Positions 8,077-15,967 of a stretch of DNA of 64,000 nucleotides are shown piece by piece. Where the stretch lies: NCBI RefSeq assembly GCF_026239735.1, contig NZ_JAPIVT010000024.1:1-64000 (forward strand), in the 5' to 3' direction. This stretch comes from Pedobacter sp. MC2016-05 (GTDB lineage Bacteria > Bacteroidota > Bacteroidia > Sphingobacteriales > Sphingobacteriaceae). How positions within the stretch are numbered: position 1 is the stretch's first letter; each line of letters starts with the position of its first letter. Below the pieces are notes generated by a model. The model did not search any database, was not told where the DNA came from, and was given only the letters and a program-made list of their open reading frames with translations. The translations under genes and the position numbers were made by a program.

Positions 8077-9126
8077 TTAGAGCATGTATTCAAAGCCGTT
8101 ATTTTCGGCAATAGTAATTAACGGCGTGATGGTGCTTTTGAATTTTAATTTGTTTTCTTCTGTTAATTCGCTAATGTTTTCCAGATCGGGAAATATGGAG
8201 AGGTAGTCTTCGAGCAGTTTTTCTCTGGGTAACTTATATTTGATAATTTCAATGGCGCTTTTTTGCAGGCTATAAAAAGTGTCAAAATATATTTCCATTC
8301 TTGGCAGCTTATCGGATTTTGAACTATTAAAAGATGAATTGGCCGGTATCAGGTTCCATAACAGGTCGTGTGATACGAATGCATAGGGAATGAAATGTTC
8401 TATCGCGAATGCATTTTTATAAAGACGGGTATTGGTGTAAATGCAGTCTACGCCACCTAGTTCTTCAATTACGGTATCCCAGACTTTCCGCTGTTTGGTG
8501 AGGCTGTTTCTCCTAGCGGGCTTTATTAACTTATTGGGAATGTCCGGTACATTGGGATTGTGCTTTTGAAGGTAAAGGCTCAGTTTCCAGTAGCAAAAGC
8601 TTTTTAGTATGCCTGCGTTTTTGCTGAGGTAATCTGTCCAGACCGGATTGATGGTGAGGTGTGTCTGGTCCAGTGCATATAGGCAGTTATTTTCAAATTG
8701 CCCAGAGGCCTTGTGTACTTCGCTTTTGTTTTCGGCAATTGAAGGGAACCAGGGACTTAGGAAGCGATGGGGTACCTGTTTGTCAAAGTGCCACAATAGC
8801 TTTTGGGTTATTAGTCGGCTACTGTTGTTTAATTTTTTCTTGATGGTGTTTCGGTCCTCGTCGATGCTGATACTTTCAACAACTGCGATCTCTTTCACTT
8901 TTTCATGCAGCTGGTCCTGCTTTCCGAAACTGACATGGAAATAATTGATCGTGTACCAGCTGGCGGCAACCATTCCGGTGAACAGTTTTTGCTTGGGGAT
9001 ATAATGCTGGCCGTTTTCTACTTCCTCCAGGATGGAAAGAAACCAGTAGAATTTATAGGTGGCTGCCGTGTTGTTAAAGCTGGCGGTTAACAGGTTGATG
9101 GGTAAGTGTGCGTGGGGTGGGATCAT
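8077..9126 (-). CDS. HNH endonuclease domain protein
   Basis: This 349-aa protein has a C-terminal HNH-type nuclease centre: CIYTNTRL (228-235) in the position of the zinc-side strand, His244 in IEHFIPY, Asn258 in WNLIP and Asn267 in SSFNSSKSD. The first 200 residues are helical and I do not recognise them. It stands alone on the minus strand next to a Wadjet-like operon, so a defence role is plausible but is inferred only from position. No methyltransferase accompanies it. Confidence 0.8.
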   Translation of the reverse strand: MIPPHAHLPINLLTASFNNTAATYKFYWFLSILEEVENGQHYIPKQKLFTGMVAASWYTINYFHVSFGKQDQLHEKVKEIAVVESISIDEDRNTIKKKLNNSSRLITQKLLWHFDKQVPHRFLSPWFPSIAENKSEVHKASGQFENNCLYALDQTHLTINPVWTDYLSKNAGILKSFCYWKLSLYLQKHNPNVPDIPNKLIKPARRNSLTKQRKVWDTVIEELGGVDCIYTNTRLYKNAFAIEHFIPYAFVSHDLLWNLIPANSSFNSSKSDKLPRMEIYFDTFYSLQKSAIEIIKYKLPREKLLEDYLSIFPDLENISELTEENKLKFKSTITPLITIAENNGFEYML

Positions 9127-9143
9127 TACAGTGCAAGATAAGC

Positions 9144-9209
9144 ATAGGCAGGCAGGGATCGAAATCCTTTATAAATTATCAAATGGGCCAAGAACTTTGG
9201 CCTGCCTAT
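9144..9209. repeat. Inverted repeat with an inner hairpin
   Basis: A perfect 10-base inverted repeat (ATAGGCAGGC at 9144-9153, GCCTGCCTAT at 9200-9209) encloses 46 bases. The right arm overlaps a second hairpin formed by GGCCAA and TTGGCC, so the two folds compete. It lies upstream of the divergent HNH and jetA genes. It could be an operator, a terminator relic or a mobile-element end. Confidence 0.5.
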
Positions 9210-9459
9210 AAGTCAAACTAGGAAACAATTAGATTGGCAAAGCGGCCTTCTCTTTTCTTAATTAGTATCCATTACGAGTGTTTCACAATTAAAATAAAAT
9301 CACTAATTTGCTTGTTGAAATCTAAATTATGTCTCGATTAAGTTTGCATCTTGCTATTTGTTTTATCCTCTGGCATGGTAATGTTCTTTTAACCGCATCG
9401 GTAGCCAAAAAAATTGGTATTTCCCAAACACCATGTTAAGTTAAAAACGCTATCATAAA
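9210..9459. other. Upstream region of the Wadjet-like operon
   Basis: An AT-rich leader. A 36-codon frame starting at an ATG near 9330 looks like a bare hydrophobic leader and was not accepted. I see no well-matched promoter. Confidence 0.3.
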
Positions 9460-10821
9460 ATGAGGGAGGACTCTATATTTCTGAAGTATGATTTACTGTT
9501 GCCGTCAAAGTTTGATGGCGGTTATCTTATTTTATCGCTGTACGAAAAGATCAAGAATGAAGAAATTGAACAATACTTCACTAATAAGGAGATTACAGAA
9601 ATTCTACAACAGATAGCACACAGTTATGGAGAGGGTTCTGTTAGACAATGGAGCAAGATCAAGGGATCTTTATTTCATTATTATATCAGGAACCACCCTG
9701 ATGAACCATGGAAATATTATCTTACTGACTATGCAAAAAATGTAGTTGAGCTGATGCTAAATAAACTCAATAATCCCTACAGGGAGCACTCATTGCGCAA
9801 AAGCTTCGAAGAATCGTTTAATATTACACATGGAGAAATTAAAAATGTACTCGAATTAGATCGAAAATTTGGCCGAATATTTATTCAGGGGCCGAAAAGC
9901 GTTGTCTCCGATCACTTGGAGTCATTGGAAGAAGAGTTGAAGGCGGCGTATGAGCAGCTAAACGAAATCCTAAGGAACGAGGAACTAAATGACGCGGCGA
10001 ATATGGTCAGGAACTTTACTAAGATCTTCAGCAAATTTGGAGATCGTGCGCTGGATATCACAAATGCAATTTTATCGAAGGATAAATTTCTTAGAGACCT
10101 GCAGTTTATTGTTGATGATTTTTATGGGGCTGCGGTTGATCAAAGTATATCAGAAGAGACCGAAAAGTTGAAAACGCGGGCAGACTGGGAACGGGCGAGA
10201 GAGATTTATCTGGACATCACGACATTTTTTAATACCATAGATCAGAAGATAGATCTGATCAGGCGTCAGATTAGGAACGCCAGCTCCAAGCTTACCGAGC
10301 TTCAGGAACAGTTTTCCGCAAGAGCCCATCTTAGGATGCTGCTCAAAAAATTTTTCCATCTCGCACTTGATTGTGCACATTTTGCAGATGACAAAATTGG
10401 TTTAAAAGGAAATTTTCCCTTAAAAAAACTTGTACATGAGAAGACAATGATACTTTATCCCAAGTACTATGAATTTGGGCTTAAATATCAAAATATATTG
10501 CTCAGGCAGGAAGATGACAACGACTATCATAAAGCGGAGCGGGAAAGGATTGAAAAAGAAATCAGACGCCAGCAGGTTATATACGATTGGTCAGAAAAAA
10601 TAAAACGTGATATAAAGCGGGGGACAACTATCGAGATAAGCGAACTTATGGAAACTGTTTCTTTGGCCGAAGGTGATATCTCGCTTGCCTATCAGGTTGC
10701 CGCCAATATCATTTCTTTTGCATCTGCTGATATTCAGATAGAAGTAAAAGTCAGCCAAAAATTAATTACGCTGTCCAATCAACATTTTTCATTATGGAAG
10801 ACCAGAATTTCAAAGGCCTAG
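9460..10821 (+). CDS. jetA: Wadjet anti-plasmid system, JetA-like kleisin subunit
   Basis: This 453-aa protein is helical with long coiled-coil stretches (for example 155-185 and 255-300). It has a winged-helix-like N-terminus and a region around FDGGYLILSLYEKIKNEE like MukF/MksF-type kleisins. JetA bridges the SMC-like JetC in Wadjet, which recognises and cleaves small circular DNA. The assignment rests on this fold plus the two overlapping genes that follow (a small helical JetB-like protein and an ATPase N-terminus). Its 3' end overlaps jetB by 28 bases. The gene itself looks intact, but the system is not. Confidence 0.75.
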   Translation: MREDSIFLKYDLLLPSKFDGGYLILSLYEKIKNEEIEQYFTNKEITEILQQIAHSYGEGSVRQWSKIKGSLFHYYIRNHPDEPWKYYLTDYAKNVVELMLNKLNNPYREHSLRKSFEESFNITHGEIKNVLELDRKFGRIFIQGPKSVVSDHLESLEEELKAAYEQLNEILRNEELNDAANMVRNFTKIFSKFGDRALDITNAILSKDKFLRDLQFIVDDFYGAAVDQSISEETEKLKTRADWERAREIYLDITTFFNTIDQKIDLIRRQIRNASSKLTELQEQFSARAHLRMLLKKFFHLALDCAHFADDKIGLKGNFPLKKLVHEKTMILYPKYYEFGLKYQNILLRQEDDNDYHKAERERIEKEIRRQQVIYDWSEKIKRDIKRGTTIEISELMETVSLAEGDISLAYQVAANIISFASADIQIEVKVSQKLITLSNQHFSLWKTRISKA

Positions 10822-11471
10822 ATTACTCATTTTTAATGGAGAAGGAGGTCGAAAAAATTTTCGCCAATCTTAATATCACCCTGTTACAGGGCAGACATAT
10901 AGACCAATCCGATTATACTATATTTTCGGTAATACAGAAATTCGAGCAGGAGTGGAAACTTTTTTACGAGAAGTTATACAAGATCAATCTTGTTGCGGAT
11001 GTTTTTGATGGCAGTGCCTATTATTATCTTGATTTTTTTGAAAATGGAAAGGGTGGTTTAAGTGACCAGAGCAGGTACAGGGAATTAAGTGAAACACAGA
11101 CAATCATAGGACTTATTTTGCTCGATCTTTATTATACCCGTTATTTTGAAGAAAGGAAAATGATCAGCTGGTCGGAAATCAAAGATCAGATAATGGAAAG
11201 TGACCATCAGGAGGCTTATAAGCGGATCCTCTTTGGGGATATAAGGGGAGATTATGATGAGAAGGAATGGTCCAGTGCCGAGAATAAATTTAGATCAGCA
11301 ATTGTGAGCTTTGATAAACTGGGTTGGGTTTCAAAACACTCTTTGCAACAGGATGAGCTTTTATTTGAGATCCATCCTGCCATACACCGGCTTGCAAAAT
11401 TATATAGTGCAGAGCTTGAAGATTTTGACGCATTCTCAGAAATGATAAAAAGCAGGAGAGAACAGCCATGA
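10794..11471 (+). CDS. jetB: Wadjet anti-plasmid system, JetB-like subunit
   Basis: This 225-aa protein is of the MukE/MksE size and style, with a winged-helix-like core (QTIIGLILLDLYYTRYFEE, then WSEIKDQIMESD) and a second helical half containing a DKLGWVSKHS segment followed by FEIHPAIHRLAKLY. JetB binds the kleisin JetA in the Wadjet complex. It overlaps jetA by 28 bases and the ATPase fragment by 4 bases (ATGA), as in intact Wadjet operons. The reading is from order and fold; similarity by eye is modest. Confidence 0.72.
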   Translation: MEDQNFKGLDYSFLMEKEVEKIFANLNITLLQGRHIDQSDYTIFSVIQKFEQEWKLFYEKLYKINLVADVFDGSAYYYLDFFENGKGGLSDQSRYRELSETQTIIGLILLDLYYTRYFEERKMISWSEIKDQIMESDHQEAYKRILFGDIRGDYDEKEWSSAENKFRSAIVSFDKLGWVSKHSLQQDELLFEIHPAIHRLAKLYSAELEDFDAFSEMIKSRREQP

Positions 11472-12070
11472 ATTACCCCAGCATTTATTCGCTCTCTACG
11501 GTTGGTGTCATTAAGCATTATATCCATGATTACCTTTTTCATCACAAGAGAACAGACTTTATTGGTTCAAACGGTGTGGGTAAATCCATTATCGCAGATA
11601 TCCTGCAGATGATGTTCATATTTGATAAAGATTTAATCAGGTTTGGTACCGATGGTCTGAAGAAAGAAGAAAGGAATATCAATACACTTCCCTACAAAAT
11701 GAAATTTGCCTACTGTTTTTTAAACGTGGAGGTTGATCAGGGAAAGTTTATTTTGATGGGCATTCAGATCCAGAATCAAAAAAATAAAAGGATTACGCCA
11801 TTTTTGGTGACTAAGTCTGCAGATATCAGCCGAGCGATAGAGCACCTCACGCTCGCTAGGGAGGAAATGCTACTCGCCAGGGATTTTATGGACCAGGACA
11901 CTTTACCTGATCTTCCTGAGCTGTCTAAACATTTCCACAATAAGATGGATCTCAGATTGAATTTCTTCCGGAACAAGGATGATATTGGGGATTTCGCTAA
12001 AAGTGTGCACCAGTTTTCATTCCAAAATGTGCACCACGCTTTTTACCATCCGGTCTTGATGGAATCGTAA
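11468..12070 (+). pseudogene. jetC: jetC, SMC-like ATPase, truncated after about 200 codons
   Basis: The first 200 codons of an SbcC/MukB-like ATPase are present: a short lead, Walker A GSNGVGKS at 33-40, and the following helix IADILQMMFIF. Full JetC proteins are over 1000 residues, with coiled coils and a C-terminal Walker B. Here the frame ends at a TAA just after HHAFYHPVLMES, and no coiled coil, Walker B or downstream jetD (Toprim nuclease) follows. The break is next to an insertion-sequence relic. The Wadjet system therefore cannot work as encoded here. Confidence 0.85.
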
Positions 12071-12461
12071 AGACTGAGCCAAATATATCCAATCTTCCCA
12101 GATTCCTCCCCTTCATTTTCCAATCTATCTTTCCTGTATTTGATCTGTCAATCCTCCACGGAAGATGGTTTTGCAAGAAAAACGGCCTTCCTGGACATGA
12201 TTTATAGCAAATCAGCCCAATTTTAAAAACACATCAGAATAAGAAATATAATTTTTGATTTTAAGGCCGTTAGAACATCTCCACTTCGGTTTCTCTAGAC
12301 GAAACAACCAATGAATCCAATCCTGCTTTTCAGAAGCTTAAAACCGCTTAAAATGAGCCGAGTGGCCACTTTCAAGCGTAATCTAGTGACCAATATAGGC
12401 CGAAAAAGATGGCCACGATGGATGAAAACCAGTGGCCACTTTTAGCGGAACCCCCAGTCTA
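12071..12461. mobile_element. Insertion-sequence relic between two broken genes
   Basis: This stretch joins the truncated jetC to a gene fragment and contains no intact frame. Between 12361 and 12442 it carries two direct copies of AGTGGCCACTTT, itself a palindrome core, plus degenerate copies (TAGTGACCAATAT and GATGGCCACGATG). Multiple short repeats like this are typical of the ends of IS21-like elements. I infer that an element inserted here and that a later deletion removed most of it, with the rest of jetC and any jetD. Confidence 0.6.
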
Positions 12462-12680
12462 ACCCTTTATGATGCTGCGGCTGGGAGTATGATTATTGAT
12501 GAAACCAGAAATTTATATTTTGTGAAAGACTATGAACTAATTGCTAAAGTGATAATTCAAATGCTTTATGAATTAAGATGTAAACTTTTTCATGGAGAAC
12601 TTGATCCTATTGCTGCTAATTTAGGGATTTACCAGCATGCATTCCACATTCAAAAGACGTTAATCAAAGAATTAATATGA
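12462..12680 (+). pseudogene. C-terminal fragment of a possible HEPN-type protein
   Basis: About 72 codons without their own start: LTLYDAAAG, then IIQMLYELRCKLFHGELDP and a helical tail. The RxxLFHGE pattern at the end of a helical protein resembles the C-terminus of Apea-like HEPN domains, but this is a weak reading. The fragment's stop overlaps the DUF262 start by 4 bases (ATGA), so the complete gene was once the upstream partner of DUF262. Its 5' part was lost at the insertion-sequence junction. Confidence 0.55.
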
Positions 12681-14461
12681 AATTTTTAGAAGCAAAAGAC
12701 CGTGCATTAGCAGATATCTTAAGCCGTAGTCGTTTCAGAATAGATGCATTCCAAAGAGAATATCGTTGGCAGCGTAAACATATTGAAGCCCTTATTAGTG
12801 ATCTTGCTACCTCGTTCGATAAAAATTATACATACGGGGACACAATAAGCACATACAATAATTATGATAGCTATTATATGGGCCCTATTGTTTTATGTGA
12901 CGACGGAAAAGAGTTGTCAGTAGTTGATGGTCAGCAACGGCTTACATCTTTTACCTTGCTGCTAATTTTCTTACATCATGCTCAAAATAATCTACTAGAT
13001 CAAACGCTTAGTATCGATCTCAGGGAGCACCTCTATGTAAAAAGAGGTGGAAAAGATACATTGATACTAAATGTAGATTCTCGAAAACGAGCTATTGAGC
13101 ATTTAATTAATAATCCTAATGACATCTTCAGAGATATCGATGATATAGAAAATGGTGAAGCGCAAAAGAATATGCACGATCGAGATGAATCCATATTGAA
13201 CATTATAGGTCGATACGAGGATATTACAAAGCTTTTTCCTGAGCATTTGATGAATGAAGATCGACTACCGATATTTATAGAGTGGTTATTACATAGCGTT
13301 ATTCTTGTGGAAATAAAGGCATTCAGTATGGAAAGTGCTTACACAATTTTCGAAACTATGAATGACAGAGGCTTGAGCCTGAACCCTACAGAAATTTTGA
13401 AGGGTTATCTGTTGTCAATGATTGATGATGACGAGAAAGGAGAGGAAATGAATGTTTTCTGGCGGGACCGTATTTTTGAAATTAAGACACAAATCGGAGT
13501 AGATAGTGATTTGGATTTTTTCCGAAATTGGTTGCGATCTAAATATGCTGAAACTAAAAGATCGACAGCTAAGGGGTCGGAAAACTTGGATTTTGAGCAA
13601 ATTGGAACTCAATTTAATTCTTGGGTTAAGAATAACTCATCAAAAATGTTTTTGAAGCGTTCTGATGACTTTTACTATTTTATTAAGTCTGATTTTGACT
13701 TTTATTCTTCAGTATACGTCGAATTATTTAAGCGTAAAGGCAAAGTTCAGGAGCGATTTGAAAACCTCTATGTCACGAGTTTTTACACCATCGCTGACTC
13801 ACTATCATATCCCTTATATTTATCCCCCATATCCAAGGTAGATGATGAAGATGCGGTTGCAAGAAAGATTTATATCGTGGATAAGTTTATTGATAATTAT
13901 GCCGTCGGCCGAACTTTTCAAGGTAAATCGATAACCCAAAGCTCTATCCGAAACTATATATACGATTTGGTGAAAGACATTAGGAACTTGGAGGTAGAAG
14001 ATCTTCAATATACTTTAAAGAATCGACTCAACGAAGGCTGGGGTGATACTCCATTTTTTCATATGCAACAAATGAATAATTGGGGGTTTTATCATTATTT
14101 TTTTGCTAGAATGCTCTATCATATTAGAGACAGCGAACTTGACTTTCAAAGTTTAATGCGGAGCAAAAAGCAAACTTCGTACGTACTTATACCCATATTT
14201 ACTGCTGAGGAGATTCCAAAAGTATTACAGGATTCATTATTTTACTCTTATGAGTATGCTGTAGCTAATTTTGTTTTGATTCGACGGTATGATCTAGATG
14301 CTTATAATTCATTAAGCATTCCTGATAAATCTCGCTTTCTTTTGATTAACGGGTATCTACCTGAAATGCAAGATTACCAAAATTTTGATGACATATTAGG
14401 ATTACTTGCTCATAGAGATCGAATTATAACAGAATTAGTAATGCAAATTTGGAACTTTTAA
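12677..14461 (+). CDS. DUF262 domain protein (GmrS/DndB-like nucleotide-binding fold)
   Basis: This 594-aa protein has the hallmarks of DUF262: FQREYRW near 25-31, VDGQQRLTS at 83-91, and FETMNDRGLSLNPTEILKGYLL in the middle. DUF262 proteins include the GmrSD type IV restriction enzymes and other phage-defence proteins; the QR motif binds nucleotide. I do not see the HxxP signature of a DUF1524 nuclease in the C-terminal third, so the nuclease half may be missing or supplied by another protein. It begins inside the end of the preceding fragment and appears intact. Confidence 0.85.
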   Translation: MKFLEAKDRALADILSRSRFRIDAFQREYRWQRKHIEALISDLATSFDKNYTYGDTISTYNNYDSYYMGPIVLCDDGKELSVVDGQQRLTSFTLLLIFLHHAQNNLLDQTLSIDLREHLYVKRGGKDTLILNVDSRKRAIEHLINNPNDIFRDIDDIENGEAQKNMHDRDESILNIIGRYEDITKLFPEHLMNEDRLPIFIEWLLHSVILVEIKAFSMESAYTIFETMNDRGLSLNPTEILKGYLLSMIDDDEKGEEMNVFWRDRIFEIKTQIGVDSDLDFFRNWLRSKYAETKRSTAKGSENLDFEQIGTQFNSWVKNNSSKMFLKRSDDFYYFIKSDFDFYSSVYVELFKRKGKVQERFENLYVTSFYTIADSLSYPLYLSPISKVDDEDAVARKIYIVDKFIDNYAVGRTFQGKSITQSSIRNYIYDLVKDIRNLEVEDLQYTLKNRLNEGWGDTPFFHMQQMNNWGFYHYFFARMLYHIRDSELDFQSLMRSKKQTSYVLIPIFTAEEIPKVLQDSLFYSYEYAVANFVLIRRYDLDAYNSLSIPDKSRFLLINGYLPEMQDYQNFDDILGLLAHRDRIITELVMQIWNF

Positions 14462-14617
14462 GAAAGAGAATTGATATAGTTGAGTGTTGTAGAGCCTTTT
14501 AAAGGTTTATTCATATGGTTGTATTTAATACTGTAGAATTTAAAAACACAATTTATTGCTCAAATTGCAAGTTATTTGCTTTCAATAATGTTTAATCTTC
14601 ATTTACGAAAATCATAA

Positions 14618-14977
14618 TTATTCATAATTTTTAGATATAGGTATTATTTGAATTATCTTTTCCTCGAACTGCTTGCTCTCACTACCATCTTTATTTAGTT
14701 TTGCCACTTTTTCATATGTTATTTCAATGATATTATTGACAGGTATCTTCGGAAAAAGTTGGCCTATTGATTTTAGATCCAAAGCTTTCACTAAGAGAGG
14801 AAGGTGCCTAATGCTATATTTATCTCTTTGGCTTAGGTCCTCAACTTTACCAATAAAACTGCTAGCTAATTTTAGTTTTGAACTAAGCTGTGCTTTTGAA
14901 ATACCCTTTTTTATTCTTAGTGCTTTAACTTCTTTTATTAAGAGGTAATCTATTTCAGAGATTACTTTTTTATCCAT
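14618..14977 (-). CDS. XRE-type helix-turn-helix regulator
   Basis: This 119-aa protein has an N-terminal Cro/C1-type helix-turn-helix (about 13-65: EVKALRIKKGISKAQLSSKL, then SSFIGKVEDLSQRDKYS) and a short beta-rich tail. It is convergent with the DUF262 gene. Small XRE proteins often control defence genes, but no target is evident. Confidence 0.85.
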   Translation of the reverse strand: MDKKVISEIDYLLIKEVKALRIKKGISKAQLSSKLKLASSFIGKVEDLSQRDKYSIRHLPLLVKALDLKSIGQLFPKIPVNNIIEITYEKVAKLNKDGSESKQFEEKIIQIIPISKNYE

Positions 14978-15098
14978 AATTTTTCAATTAAATCAACCAA
15001 CATGTTGGTTGATAAATAAATTATACTTATCTTCGTTATTAGATATTTATAGCGACAAATAGAGTTGGGGAAATCCTCGCTTTAACGATGTCTCTCAT
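14978..15098. other. Upstream region of the XRE gene
   Basis: A palindrome-like AACCAACATGTTGGTTGA segment near 14995-15012 lies just before the XRE start codon. It could be the regulator's own operator. Confidence 0.35.
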
Positions 15099-15279
15099 GA
15101 TAGAAAACCGTCAAACTTTCGCATGAGCTGATATGAGTTCGCCATTTCTATTGGATATTTATATCTTTGATATAATATTCAATAGGGCGAATTTCATGTA
15201 AGTCTTTTGCGAAACTCAAGTTTAACTTGAGTGGTTCTTGACGGTACCTCTATCAAAAGCTTTGAAATTCGCCCTATTG
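15099..15279. repeat. Structured intergenic element with two competing folds
   Basis: Fold 1 has an outer stem (GATAGA plus ACCGTCAA at 15099-15114 with TTGACGGT plus TCTATC at 15238-15254), a middle stem (TTTCGCA 15117-15123 with TGCGAAA 15208-15214), a long central hairpin at 15138-15191 and a side hairpin ACTCAAG/CTTGAGT at 15214-15232. Fold 2 is a perfect 17-base pairing of 15180-15196 with 15263-15279, which would destroy the central hairpin. The motif CGCC..TATTGG occurs twice direct and once inverted. It could be a regulatory RNA, a small invertible site or a non-autonomous mobile element. The pairings are seen; the role is unknown. Confidence 0.6.
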
Positions 15280-15967
15280 GTTTTAGCCAATTTGGTTTTC
15301 TTCCTATGCTTTTAGGGTACACATCGTTTTACATAAAACAACCGTTTATGAAAACGAAAGAATTAACCGCCATCAAGATGTATCCCTCTGAGGACGTTTT
15401 ACATCATTATTCCCTTAAATTCTTTTTAAAGAACATTATTTGTTCCCCTTCGTAATGATGGGCTAAGAAATTCCGGGACAAAAAATAGCCGAAGAGAGTT
15501 GAGGCTGTTGTGTGGTTGAGAGCACGCTTCAGATTCGCTTGGTTATATTTTGCCCGGGACCAGCCTTTATGGCTTTTTAGTCCTGGTTCATTACTATGGT
15601 TATCGCAATTGCCAAGTTAAGCAACTTTTTCTAATTACCAATACGGTTTACTGTATCTGCATGTTTTTTCATGCGGTAAGGGCTGGTTTTTGCTTTGTTT
15701 TTTCTCTTTTTTCCTGGTTTTTTCTGTTTTAATTTTTTTTTTTTTTCTGTTTAATTTTTAACATCTAATGGCATGGGCAAATTTGCGTGTTATCCTTTTG
15801 ATCGGCTTTTTGCTTTGAAGCCTAAGAATCCAGTTTGAGTGGCTTGGGGGTGCAGGGGGTCTTTTTTATAAAATAGGTTCTTTAATGATTGATTTAGTTT
15901 TGGCTTCCTGCATTCTTTTTTTGGTGTTTTTCTTTCTTTTCCTTTAATCAACTAAACCAAACTTTTT
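15280..15967. other. Leader region before the TlpA-SusC-SusD operon
   Basis: No accepted gene. A 35-codon frame at 15348-15455 starts MKTKELTAIK and resembles nothing I know. Around 15657-15675 there is a small GCATG/CATGC hairpin with a T6 loop. The last 300 bases are very T-rich and include TAGTTTTG at 15895-15902, which fits the -7 consensus but has no matching -33 TTG. Confidence 0.4.

Noticed and set aside
15440..15620. Possible tRNA-like or structured RNA in the leader before the TlpA gene
   Set aside because: No cloverleaf or T-loop pattern could be drawn; the apparent pairings are short.
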